Source of the DNA: Clostridia bacterium
GTDB taxonomy: Bacteria > Bacillota > TC1 > UBA5767
DNA: 64,000 nt
NCBI GenBank assembly: GCA_030625965.1
Contig: DAOUPV010000002.1
Coordinates: forward strand, 38,902 to 102,901
Reading direction: 5' to 3'
Numbering within the stretch: the first letter of the stretch is position 1; the number at the start of each line of letters is the position of its first letter. Below, piece after piece: positions 20,145 to 30,163 of this stretch. Position numbers and translations under genes: made by a program. The notes beneath the pieces were generated by a model. It was given only the letters and a program-made list of their open reading frames with translations. It did not search any database and was not told where the DNA came from.

Positions 20145-20384
20145 AGAATTTTGTGAGGTGGGATAGACCCTAGGATCTATCTGAGCTGAAGAAGCTTTTT
20201 AGACGGCAGAGTTCCGTATTTGTTGATGTTCGCCATTTTGGAAATGACAGTCAGTTGTGACGTTTCATTTCATGGCGCATGTGCAAACGGATGCTCCATG
20301 CCTTCCACACTCGCATATGTGACAGTGAATAACGCCACAACTTTCTGCCAACAATGGTAGAAATCAGTTGTGGCGTTATTTTTG
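20145..20384 (+). ncRNA. Structured leader RNA, copy 2 (riboswitch/attenuator candidate) upstream of hyuA
   Basis: Homologous to 15251-15480; GATAGA/TCTATC, CGCCAT..GAAATGA/TCATTTC..ATGGCG, CATGTGC/GCATATG, terminator AACGCCACAACT...AGTTGTGGCGTTATTTTTG. Confidence 0.8.
20331..20383 (+). terminator. Intrinsic terminator of leader RNA 2
   Basis: AACGCCACAACTTTCTGCCaacaatGGTAGAAATCAGTTGTGGCGTTATTTTTG. Confidence 0.85.
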
Positions 20385-20428
20385 TGTGCTGTCGAATTTC
20401 TCAAACAAAAGAGTAAAGGAGTGAAAAA

Positions 20429-22495
20429 ATGAGATATCGAATCGGTGTTGATATTGGAGGGACATTTACTGACTGTGTAGTGATTGGGGATAACAATCAG
20501 ATCCATACATTCAAGGAAATGTCTACTCCGGAAGATCAGTCAATTGGGCTTTACAATGTTATTCATAAAGCGTCTAGTTTTTTCGATAAGGGCTTAGATG
20601 AATTCTTGGAGGGGGCAGACTTATTCGTACATGGGACCACTGTGGCGACCAACACGTTGTTGACAGGTACAGGGGCGAAGACAGGGCTAATCCTGACAAA
20701 AGGTTTTCGGGATACGATAGAGATGCGAAGGGCTCATAAAGACAATATTTGGGATCTCAATCTCTTCACTCCACCACCATTAGTACCCCGTTATTTGCGG
20801 TGTGGTGTGGAAGAACGTATGAATTATTTGGGAGAAGAAGTCCTTCCATTGAATGAGCAGGACGTACTTGATGTGTGTGAAGGATTGAGAGAGGAAAAGG
20901 TAGATGCTGTTGCTATTTGCACACTCTTTTCCTATCTGAATGACAAGAATGAAAAGCGTATTAAGGAGATTGTAGAAGAACAGTTGCCAGATGCGTTTGT
21001 GTCTCGATCCTCTGAAGTATTACCTCAAATCCGCGAGTACGAGAGACAATCGACAACAGTAGCCAATGCCTATGTAGGACCTAAACTGACCGTATACTTG
21101 AAGAATCTAGAAAAGAAACTAAAGAATGACGGACTGAAAAAGGCCTTCTATGTCGTAGCATCCAATGGAGGTATGATGATGGCCGATACAGCGATACGAC
21201 ACGCTTCTGCCACCCTCCTTTCCGGCCCTGCCGCCGGCGCCACAGGTGCTATGTTCTTTGCTAACTTAGTCGATAATCCCAATCTGATCTTGTTGGATAT
21301 GGGTGGTACGTCTTTTGACGTGAGCTTGATTAACAACGCAGGTGTAACTCTATCTACAGAAGGTGAAATCGCTGGCTATCGAGTTGCAAAACCCATGATC
21401 GATATCCACACGATCGGTGCTGGTGGCGGTTCGGTTGCTTGGCTTGACAGCTGGGGGATGATCAACGTCGGACCTGAATCTGCCTATTCGAATCCCGGCC
21501 CTGTCTGTTATGGCCGTGGTGGTGTGAAACCGACGGTGACAGACGCCAATCTCCTGCTTGGGTATTTGAACAAAGACTACTTCCTCGGCGGAGAGATGGA
21601 AATTGACTTTGAAAAGTGCCACAGCATCATGAAAGAGAAAATAGCTGACAAAATGGGTATGAGCGTTGAAGAAGCAGCCAGTGGAGTATTCCAGATCGTC
21701 AACCAGAGCATGGCTGATGCCACCAAGGTGGTTTCTGTGCAAAAAGGGTATGATCCTCGTGAGTTTGCCCTGGTCAGTGCTGGAGGTGCTTGCTCCATCC
21801 ACGCTTGCAAGATTGCAGAAGAGGTTGGCTCCAAGACCATTTACGTACCTAAGGCGGCCTCGGTATTCTGCGCTCTCGGTATGTTAGAATCCGACATCCG
21901 ACTAGACAGTGTACGGAGCTTTACGGGCACCATTCCCGGGATGAATCTGGAGGACATGAATCAGGTCATCGCCGATACGGAACAGACCGCGATGGGCGAA
22001 TTGCTCCAAGAAGGTAGTAGTCGGGAAGAGTCATCTCTGGAACGCTATCTGGACGTACGCTATGTCGGACAGCACCACGAGGTTACCTTGCCTATTCCTA
22101 ACGACTGCACACTAACAGAGAAGCAAGTGGAAGAAATCGCGAACACTTTCCATGAGGCTCACGAACGACTGTACAGTTATAGCACACCTGAAACACCGAT
22201 TGAGATCGTTAACTTACGTATTACGGCAGTCGGCCATGTTGAGAAGACCGGCATGGAGAAAAAGGAAGCGGTCAAGCAGAGTGTAAATGATGCAATCAAG
22301 AATAGAAGAGCGATTTATTTCGAGGAGTATGAAGATTGGAAGGAAGTCCCCGTATATGATCGGAACATGCTCCATCCGGGACATGAAATTGAGGGACCTG
22401 CTGTTTTGGAAGAACGAATTACCACCATCATAGTGCATCCCAAATGGAATGCTAGGATTGATGACTTTGGCAACGTGATCATGGAGGTGAAATAA
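20429..22495 (+). CDS. hyuA: Hydantoinase/oxoprolinase family subunit A (HyuA)
   Basis: MRYRIGVDIGGTFTDCVVIG; ILLDMGGTSFDVSLI; DIHTIGAGGGSVAWLDSWGMINVGPESAYSNPGPVCYGRGG. Confidence 0.93.
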   Translation: MRYRIGVDIGGTFTDCVVIGDNNQIHTFKEMSTPEDQSIGLYNVIHKASSFFDKGLDEFLEGADLFVHGTTVATNTLLTGTGAKTGLILTKGFRDTIEMRRAHKDNIWDLNLFTPPPLVPRYLRCGVEERMNYLGEEVLPLNEQDVLDVCEGLREEKVDAVAICTLFSYLNDKNEKRIKEIVEEQLPDAFVSRSSEVLPQIREYERQSTTVANAYVGPKLTVYLKNLEKKLKNDGLKKAFYVVASNGGMMMADTAIRHASATLLSGPAAGATGAMFFANLVDNPNLILLDMGGTSFDVSLINNAGVTLSTEGEIAGYRVAKPMIDIHTIGAGGGSVAWLDSWGMINVGPESAYSNPGPVCYGRGGVKPTVTDANLLLGYLNKDYFLGGEMEIDFEKCHSIMKEKIADKMGMSVEEAASGVFQIVNQSMADATKVVSVQKGYDPREFALVSAGGACSIHACKIAEEVGSKTIYVPKAASVFCALGMLESDIRLDSVRSFTGTIPGMNLEDMNQVIADTEQTAMGELLQEGSSREESSLERYLDVRYVGQHHEVTLPIPNDCTLTEKQVEEIANTFHEAHERLYSYSTPETPIEIVNLRITAVGHVEKTGMEKKEAVKQSVNDAIKNRRAIYFEEYEDWKEVPVYDRNMLHPGHEIEGPAVLEERITTIIVHPKWNARIDDFGNVIMEVK

Positions 22496-24255
22496 TGGCT
22501 ATCTCTAATGAAAGAAAAACAGAATTTGAAGGTGCGAAAGATCCGATTACGTTTGCGGTTATCTACAATCGCCTACTGACTATCAACCGTGAAATGGGTA
22601 TCACTATGATTAACACCTCAATCTCACCCATTTTTGCAGAAGTACATGATTTCTCTTGCGCTATCTGTGATTGGGAGAACCGAATCGTATCCCAAGTAGA
22701 CGGCGTCCCCTCGCATACTGCATCAGCCATGGAGTCAGTACGTGCCATTGCAAGGTATTTTGGTGATGATATCAATCCCGGAGATGTGTTTGTTTTGAAC
22801 GATCCTTATAACGGAGGCACACATCTACAGGATGTGACCATCATGAAGCCGGTTTTCTTCGAAGAACGTCTTCAGTTCTTCGCCATCAACCGCGCACACC
22901 ATGGCGACGTGGGAGGAATGGAACCAGGTTCCTATTGTCCGACAGCTACGGAACTTTTCCATGAAGGGATCAGGATTCCACCAGTGCGTATCTACAAGAA
23001 TGAAAAACCGATCCAGGATGTGGTCGATATGATTCGCATCAATACCAGAATGCCAGATGATCTGTGGGTCGATGTAAAAGCTCAGATAGCTTCATGTCGA
23101 GTCGGAGAAAAGCGAATACTGGAAATGATGGAGAAATACGGGGAGAGAAAAACCCGTGAGACCATTGAGGATATCCATATGTATGCGGAAAACCGTATGC
23201 GGGATGAAATCACGAAGCTTCCTGATGGAGTCTACCACGGACATTCAATCCTCGATTCGGATGGATTATCGGACGATCCTATTGATATCAAGGTGACGAT
23301 CACCATTGACGGTGATGAAGCTTTGGTTGATTTCGTAGGTAGCAGCCCACAGGTGACAGGCCCGAGTAACTCTCCCATTGCCAATACAGAGACGTGCGTC
23401 TATGTTGCCTTTCTGACAACAGTCACAACGCCGGATATCCCCCACAATGAAGGAGTATACAGACCGATTAAGATTACAGCTCCAGCTGGCAGTGTAGTCA
23501 ATTCCGAATTTCCGGCCCCGGTAGCGTACTGTACCCTGGATACAGCGTGCGCGATCCTGGAAGCATGTTGGATGGCCATGGCAGATATCCTTCCTGACAG
23601 AGTACCTGCAGGTTGGAATCGCTGGAATGGACCAACCATCACCGGAGTGGATCCACGTAATGAAGCTTTCTACGTCATGTTTGGATTCAACGGTTTTGGC
23701 GGCGCAGGGGCTTCGAAAGGTGAGGATGGACGCCATTACATCGGAGACGGTATTGATCTTGGTGGCTTGATTGCACCCAATATCGAAACCAACGAAGTGG
23801 ATTATCCCCATATCACCGAGTTCAATGAGTTCGATACCGATTCATGTGGGGCAGGTGAATTCAGAGGCGGATGTGGTGCCAAGTACAAGATCAAATACTA
23901 TGATGAGGCTCAAACCGATATGGTGATGTTCGGCGACGGACGGATCAATCCGCCGTATGCCCTGTTTGGTGGAAAGCCAGGTTCGCTGAATATGGCGTAC
24001 ATCAACGAGGGTACAGATAAAGAGGAACTCTTGAAATCCAAGGGCGCCGTGTCGCTGCCGAACGGCGGAAGTTTCTCGACGTATCCGTCTGGTGGAGGCG
24101 GCTGGGGAGATCCCAAAAAGCGTTCTGCCGAAAAGGTGCGGCTGGATGTGAAGAATGGATATATCTCCCGTCAAGCAGCAAACGATGTGTACGGTGTCTC
24201 CCTGACAGATGAGTTGGAGATCAATGTCGAGTCGACAGCGCAATTGCGTAGTTAG
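22495..24255 (+). CDS. hyuB: Hydantoinase B/oxoprolinase family subunit (HyuB)
   Basis: DPITFAVIYNRLLTINREMGITMINTSISPIFAE; NDPYNGGTHLQDVTIMKPVF; GGGGWGDPKKR C-terminus. Confidence 0.93.
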   Translation: MAISNERKTEFEGAKDPITFAVIYNRLLTINREMGITMINTSISPIFAEVHDFSCAICDWENRIVSQVDGVPSHTASAMESVRAIARYFGDDINPGDVFVLNDPYNGGTHLQDVTIMKPVFFEERLQFFAINRAHHGDVGGMEPGSYCPTATELFHEGIRIPPVRIYKNEKPIQDVVDMIRINTRMPDDLWVDVKAQIASCRVGEKRILEMMEKYGERKTRETIEDIHMYAENRMRDEITKLPDGVYHGHSILDSDGLSDDPIDIKVTITIDGDEALVDFVGSSPQVTGPSNSPIANTETCVYVAFLTTVTTPDIPHNEGVYRPIKITAPAGSVVNSEFPAPVAYCTLDTACAILEACWMAMADILPDRVPAGWNRWNGPTITGVDPRNEAFYVMFGFNGFGGAGASKGEDGRHYIGDGIDLGGLIAPNIETNEVDYPHITEFNEFDTDSCGAGEFRGGCGAKYKIKYYDEAQTDMVMFGDGRINPPYALFGGKPGSLNMAYINEGTDKEELLKSKGAVSLPNGGSFSTYPSGGGGWGDPKKRSAEKVRLDVKNGYISRQAANDVYGVSLTDELEINVESTAQLRS

Positions 24256-24300
24256 TCTAGGAGTGAAGATTCAAGAAAAATTTAATGGAGGTATTTTATT

Positions 24301-25434
24301 ATGAGTGACAGAATTGCAATTCTGGGCGCTGGCAATGGTGGTTTCATGAGTGCGGTCGATATGGCTGGTTTGGGCTATGAAGTTGCGCTATTTGATAGCT
24401 TACCAGGCCGATTGGAAGGTGTAAAGAAGACTGGTGGTATAGAACTGTGTGACATCGATTCCAAGCCTACAGGAGAGTTCGGCAAGGTTAAAGTTGCAGC
24501 TGACGAGATTAAGGATGCAGTAGAGGGAGCCAGTATCATACTGAATCCCGTACCATTCTTCGCAGTGAAAACCTATGCAGATCTGGCTGCGCCGTATATC
24601 ACAGATGGACAGATCATAATCTGTCTCGGCAAAGGTGGTGCTTCCCTGGTCTGGAAGAAAGCATTGGATGATGCGGGCAACAAAGCCGAGGTTTATCTTG
24701 CCGATTGTAATACCTTGCCATACGGCGCATCAAGACTAAATGACACACAGGTGCGTTTGGAAGCACGCACGCAGAATCTGATGTTTGCTACGTTCCCTGC
24801 CAAAGATGCAGATTATATTTGGGAGACGCTTGAAAAGATTTATCCTGAAGAACACGGATATAGCCTGCGACGTGGCCAAAACGTAATCGATACCCTGTTG
24901 GTGGACTACAATGCCATCACGCATACTCCGCCGATGATCTGTAACGCTGCCAGAATCGACAGTGGAGATCCTACTTTCCACTTGTTCGGCGTGGAAGAAA
25001 ATCCCAAGCCAGTTGTCAATTTGATAGAAGGCATTGACAGAGAGCGGATGGCAATCGGTGAGAAACTGGGATTGAAACAGTATCCATTGGAGGAAGAGAT
25101 CTACATGGTCAAATGGAATCGGGAGGGCGCAGATTATGTATTGCCTATCTACGAGGCTATACACACTCCTTTCCTGGAGGTATGCGAGGGCCCATTCAAA
25201 TTGGATGTACGACATCTGGTTGAGGATATTCCGTACGGCTTGGTGACCTATTCTTCACTAGGACGTCTGGTAGGTGTACCCACTCCAGTTTGCGACGCGG
25301 TCACGACGATAGCAGAATCCTTGCTGGGGCGTGATTTCCATAATGAATGTCGCACGACTGCAGAACTTGGACTACCAGACGATTGGTCGGTAGACCAGAT
25401 AAAGCAATATCTACATGAAGGCAAAGTTGAGTAG
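24301..25434 (+). CDS. NAD/NADP octopine/nopaline (opine) dehydrogenase family protein
   Basis: Rossmann IAILGAGNGGFMSAVDMAGLGYEVALFD; opine-DH C-terminal pattern VDYNAITHTPPMICNAARIDSG. Confidence 0.8.
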   Translation: MSDRIAILGAGNGGFMSAVDMAGLGYEVALFDSLPGRLEGVKKTGGIELCDIDSKPTGEFGKVKVAADEIKDAVEGASIILNPVPFFAVKTYADLAAPYITDGQIIICLGKGGASLVWKKALDDAGNKAEVYLADCNTLPYGASRLNDTQVRLEARTQNLMFATFPAKDADYIWETLEKIYPEEHGYSLRRGQNVIDTLLVDYNAITHTPPMICNAARIDSGDPTFHLFGVEENPKPVVNLIEGIDRERMAIGEKLGLKQYPLEEEIYMVKWNREGADYVLPIYEAIHTPFLEVCEGPFKLDVRHLVEDIPYGLVTYSSLGRLVGVPTPVCDAVTTIAESLLGRDFHNECRTTAELGLPDDWSVDQIKQYLHEGKVE

Positions 25435-25501
25435 TTGGCGCATACAAGCAGTCTGTATTCAAATCTAGTGTTTGGTAAAAAAAAGATATGGAGGAATTAG
25501 C

Positions 25502-26494
25502 ATGAGAGAGTTACAAGGAAGAAGCATCTTAGGTATCAACGAACTTACTGCAGATGAAATCAGATTTATTCTCGACACATCCCACGACTTCAAGCGTAAG
25601 TGGAAGACCGGGGAGCTCCACGAATATCTTCGGGGCAAGAGTCTTGCCGGTATCTTTGCAACCCAGTCTACTCGCACAAGCTCATCATTCGAAACGGCCA
25701 TGACTGCTTTGGGAGGCCATATGCTGTGGTTGGACAAAAGCCGCATCTGGGCAGGTACAGCAGCAGCTGAATCCTGGCCTGATACCATCAGAACCCTTAC
25801 AAGATACGTGCACGGGATCGCCTATCGTCCAGTGAATCGCCAGATGTTGGATTTGACTGAAGAATTGGCAAGTGTTCCCGTCATCAATGCTTCATGTCCG
25901 GTCGAGCATCCTACCCAGGCGCTTGCAGACGTGATGACCATGCAGGAGCATGGCGGCGGCAGCGTCAAGAAAGCCAAGGTGGCTTTACTCTGGGGCTACG
26001 GAGAATTGAATCCTCCTTGCGGCCTACCCAACTCAACGCTGGCCATGGCCACACGCATGGGCTTTGATGTCAGCATCGCATGTCCCGAAGGCATGGATCC
26101 GGACGCCAATTATATTAATGCAGCCATGAAGGAAAGCACTGCGGGCGGATCGAAGATCGAGATTGTGCGGTCTTATGAAGAAGCCACCAAGGACGCTGAC
26201 TTCATAAACGTATATTCTTGGGTGAGTCCTGAAATCTTTGCGGAAGGTCCGGAAACCGGATATCGTGGCAATCCTGAATTCGCGAAATATAAGGAATCAC
26301 TCAAGGACTGGTGTGTTACTAAGGACATAGTCAATACAGCGCCTAAGAGTGTCAAAGTTATGCATTGCCTACCGGCAGCCCGTGAAGAAGAGGTTACGAG
26401 TGAAGTGCTTGATGCGCCCAATTCCATCATCTTTGATGAGGCAGAAAACAGAATGCATACGATTAAGGCTTTGCTAGCACTTACGCTAGGATAA
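25502..26494 (+). CDS. Aspartate/ornithine carbamoyltransferase superfamily protein (YgeW-like; not a canonical OTC)
   Basis: Carbamoyl-phosphate motif STRTSSSFETAM, EHPTQALADVMTM, MHCLPAAREEEV; canonical ornithine-binding SMG replaced (NVYSWVSPEIF). Confidence 0.82.
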   Translation: MRELQGRSILGINELTADEIRFILDTSHDFKRKWKTGELHEYLRGKSLAGIFATQSTRTSSSFETAMTALGGHMLWLDKSRIWAGTAAAESWPDTIRTLTRYVHGIAYRPVNRQMLDLTEELASVPVINASCPVEHPTQALADVMTMQEHGGGSVKKAKVALLWGYGELNPPCGLPNSTLAMATRMGFDVSIACPEGMDPDANYINAAMKESTAGGSKIEIVRSYEEATKDADFINVYSWVSPEIFAEGPETGYRGNPEFAKYKESLKDWCVTKDIVNTAPKSVKVMHCLPAAREEEVTSEVLDAPNSIIFDEAENRMHTIKALLALTLG

Positions 26495-27158
26495 GTAATG
26501 AAGATGCTGATCCCAGATGGGAAGCGCAAATCAGTGCTTCCCCAAGGGTTGTATTGCAGGAGCAGAATCGCCTGCGAAAATTTCTAAAACAAGATTCTTA
26601 TCAAGTTAGCCAAGAAGCAATATTTCATCTCCTTTCAATGAATAACCTATCAAGCTGATGACAATTCATATATGGAAGAGCCACTACAGGACCATAGTTC
26701 AGACGATGGCCAAAATAGAAAGCGACGTAGCCAGGGCATGTTTTATGGCCATCGGAGCGGCGCAGGGGCTTCTTTCATACTCTAGAATCATCTTTATTGA
26801 GGCGGATTGGCTAGCATTTTTCGAATATGGTAACGGCGAACAGGTCTACTCCACCTGTTCGCGACGTTTGCCATTTGGTAATGGACGGTTTTGCATGATC
26901 ATAGTACATCATAGCGTTGAATTATAACTGACACCCAGGCAGACATAAGAATTCGCCATTTTACTTGAGAATATCTCAACCGAATGGGAATTTCGATATG
27001 CAAAATCTTATTTATAAGGGGGTGGAAGATTTACAGAAGCATTGTTGCCAACACAGACTGACTGTGTTGAGAAAATGTTTGTAAATGGAGTGCGCTCTTT
27101 GATAGACGTGCTTTCTGAGAAAAGATTCAATACCAAAAAAATGATGGAGGTGAATCAC

Positions 27159-28538
27159 ATGACAAACAATATTGAAAATGACGGAAAACTTGGCGTCCTT
27201 GCATGCACAATGATTCTCATCGGTGGAATGGTAGGCTCAGCAGTATTTTCTCTTTCAGGCGTTACTTATGCAATCGCTGGTCCGGCTAGTATCATCAGCT
27301 GGGTCGTAGCAGGTATTATTCTAATGGTTTTTGGTCTAATGGCCGCTGAACTTGGCGTGATCTATCCTGAGTCAGGCGGAGCCTTTGTTTTTCCTTATAA
27401 AGCCTTGGGCAAAACAAAAAGAAGCAAAGAAGCCTGGGGATGGTTTACGGCTTGGTTATACTTGAATGTAAACCTCTTCGGAGCTGCCTTTTCTGCAATC
27501 TATATTGCAAATTATCTTGGCACGGCTTTTCCAGTCTTTGCGCCCTATCAGACACAGTTAGCTGTAATCTGGTGCTTGGCTTGCGGACTGCTGACGATGC
27601 TGAACATAACGATTGCCGGTAAAGTCAATCTAGTTCTGGTGCTTGTTTTGATCGCGTTGATCCTGGTGTATTGCTTTGCTGGTTTAGGAGCTTTTAATCC
27701 AGAGCACTTTACACCTTTCTTTACACAAGGAGCAGGGGGTACGTTTGGTTTCATCGGGGCGATTCCCATTGCCATGTTAGCCTATGGAGCGATCGTTGCC
27801 ATTGCATTTATGGTTTCGCAGGTAAGGAATCCCAAAAAAACAGTGCCACGTGCGGTTCTGACAGCGACTGTGGTTGCAGTTGTATTGTACACTGCTGTGA
27901 TTATCATTACTACAGGCCTGTTGAGAGCCAGCTACTTCAACGCAGCGGAAACAGCTTGGGCACAGTATGTGCCGTTATATGCAGCAGCTTGGACGACATT
28001 GTATAGTCTGCCTTGGTTGCCCGCAGTCATTTCTATTGCTGCTGTCTTAGCGCTTACGACTACCTTGTTGGTATTGATGATGATATCTGGCTGGACCATT
28101 CAATCGGCAGCTGCCAAGGGCTTGTTGCCTGCAGGCTTATCAAAAATCAATGGCAAGACCAAAGCGCCTGTCAATGCGATGTTGCTGACCATGATCGTTG
28201 TTACCCTCCTTTCGGTGATTCCGGATTTCACTAATGTTTTGATCCACGCCGGAGCGATATCTCTTGCGTTGGTTGTTTGTATCATGTCCATAACTCTGAT
28301 TGCTGCTCGTAAACAGAATGTACGTAAACCGGGCGATTTCCGGTTGTTCGGAGGCAGTGTTGTTCCCGTGATCCTATCGATAGCTGTTTTGTATTTCATT
28401 TTGCCAGGCGTATACCAGGCATGGTCTTACTGGGGCATTACTGCGATTTGGTTTTTCGCAGGAGCTGTCATATTCGGATTCTTGCAGATTACTCAGAGGA
28501 GTGAGATTGAGAATGATGTTTCTGAGGAGAGTGTGTGA
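27159..28538 (+). CDS. APC-family amino acid permease (antiporter-like)
   Basis: LGVLACTMILIGGMVGSAVFSLSGVTYAIAGPASIISWVVAGI; ~12 TM; start MTNNIENDGKLG. Confidence 0.85.
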   Translation: MTNNIENDGKLGVLACTMILIGGMVGSAVFSLSGVTYAIAGPASIISWVVAGIILMVFGLMAAELGVIYPESGGAFVFPYKALGKTKRSKEAWGWFTAWLYLNVNLFGAAFSAIYIANYLGTAFPVFAPYQTQLAVIWCLACGLLTMLNITIAGKVNLVLVLVLIALILVYCFAGLGAFNPEHFTPFFTQGAGGTFGFIGAIPIAMLAYGAIVAIAFMVSQVRNPKKTVPRAVLTATVVAVVLYTAVIIITTGLLRASYFNAAETAWAQYVPLYAAAWTTLYSLPWLPAVISIAAVLALTTTLLVLMMISGWTIQSAAAKGLLPAGLSKINGKTKAPVNAMLLTMIVVTLLSVIPDFTNVLIHAGAISLALVVCIMSITLIAARKQNVRKPGDFRLFGGSVVPVILSIAVLYFILPGVYQAWSYWGITAIWFFAGAVIFGFLQITQRSEIENDVSEESV

Positions 28539-28957
28539 TAGAAAATATATAGTGTGATTTTCTAAATAAATATATTGATTGGAGCAATTGTTATGGCAAG
28601 TTCGACTTGCCATAACGGCTCTGATTAAGTAATTGTACAATTCCCCGGATTTGAATTTGTAAGGTTTCATCAGTTCCAAATATATCATACGCCATTATAA
28701 TTATTCATTCATATTTCATAATATGTTCATCCATCATGCTGAAATGAATTTCCAATCTTTAGTATACAGTGCAACATAACTATTTTGCGGGGAAGTATTA
28801 CGAGTCAAGAATTACTAGAAAATGTTTATTATCATTAATATCAGGCATCTATTTTCGTGTTTTGCGATGAAAGAATGGGTAAGACTCTAATAGAAGTTGT
28901 GCTATCCATTGAATATTGTTTGAATACGAACAAAATATAATTTTCATAGGAGGAAAT

Positions 28958-30142
28958 ATGGATTTAAGTGTAGATATTGCAGGGATTAAATTAAACAGCC
29001 CGATTATTTCTTCATCCGGTGTGGACGGTAAGGATGGTGAGCGCATTCAACAGATCAGTGAATACAATCTTGGAGCGGCAACGACCAAGACCATTGTCAA
29101 AGATATGTTTGTTGATGTAATACCTAATATGAAAGCCGTCAAGGGTGGCTCGATGATCAACTGTGTTTTCGGGGCCAACCTCACTTCTGACCAGTGGTTC
29201 AAGGAAGAATTTCCCAAGGCGTTGGAGGCAGGCATTCCCATCATTGCCAATATGGCCGGGCAGAATCCCGATGAAGCCATCGAACTGGCGAAGGGCTGTG
29301 AGGCAGCTGGTGCGAGTTTCATTGAGTACCCAACAGCGTGCCCCCACATGGGCAACATTCTGGAGGCCATGTATCCCGGTTTGAAGATCGACTTGCCGGA
29401 AGTGTCTGATCCAAGTGAATATGCCCGCCAGATCGAGGCGGTAAAGAAAGCGGTCAATATCCCCGTGATTGCGAAATTCAGTGCGATTTATCATCTGAAC
29501 TGCAAAGAATGGGCGAAGGCGGTCGTAGAGGCAGGTGCTGACGTAATTTCCACAGCGGACTCTATCGGTCCGGCGATAGGCATTGATATCGAGACAGGAC
29601 AACCGCTCCTGGGTGGTCCCAAGGGCTATGGAGGCCTTACCGGGGCAGCCCTGAAACCCCTGGTGCTGCGTATGGTGATGGAGATAACCGAGGCGGTCGA
29701 CGTGCCAGTGATCGGTATCGGTGGTATTGCCACCGGAGCAGATGCGATCGAGTATATCATGGCGGGTGCATCAGCAGTGGCCATGGCTTCATCTACCACG
29801 ATGTACGGATATGAGCGGTATGGCGACGTCTATGACGGCATTGTCAAATTCATGAAACGCAAAGGCTACAACAGCCTTGATGAAATACGGGGCCTGGCCC
29901 ACAAGCGGATTGCCGAGCGGGTGGAGAATGAGCAACAAATCATCCATACTCCTTTAGTTCCGACTCGTAACATGGGCGTGTGCAATTCTTGTCTCAATTG
30001 CTTGATGGCTTGTCCTTACGGGGCGATTGATATGGGTGAAACTGGTCCTATATTCATCGAAGAAAATTGCCATGGATGCGGCATGTGTGTTTCCGTCTGC
30101 GGCAACAATGCCATTTCGCAGCAATATTACAAGGTGGATTAA
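28958..30142 (+). CDS. preA: Dihydropyrimidine dehydrogenase PreA-like / dihydroorotate dehydrogenase-family protein with C-terminal 2x[4Fe-4S]
   Basis: MDLSVDIAGIKLNSPIISSSGVDG; GGIATGADAIEYIMAGASAV; CNSCLNCLMACPYGAI / CHGCGMCVSVCGNNAI. Confidence 0.8.
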   Translation: MDLSVDIAGIKLNSPIISSSGVDGKDGERIQQISEYNLGAATTKTIVKDMFVDVIPNMKAVKGGSMINCVFGANLTSDQWFKEEFPKALEAGIPIIANMAGQNPDEAIELAKGCEAAGASFIEYPTACPHMGNILEAMYPGLKIDLPEVSDPSEYARQIEAVKKAVNIPVIAKFSAIYHLNCKEWAKAVVEAGADVISTADSIGPAIGIDIETGQPLLGGPKGYGGLTGAALKPLVLRMVMEITEAVDVPVIGIGGIATGADAIEYIMAGASAVAMASSTTMYGYERYGDVYDGIVKFMKRKGYNSLDEIRGLAHKRIAERVENEQQIIHTPLVPTRNMGVCNSCLNCLMACPYGAIDMGETGPIFIEENCHGCGMCVSVCGNNAISQQYYKVD

Positions 30143-30163
30143 AGTAGTAAAGGAGGAGATTCT

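Noticed and set aside
26658-26927. 89-aa ORF in the carbamoyltransferase-permease gap
   Set aside because: No recognisable domain, no clear RBS, and it overlaps strong hairpins; more likely non-coding.
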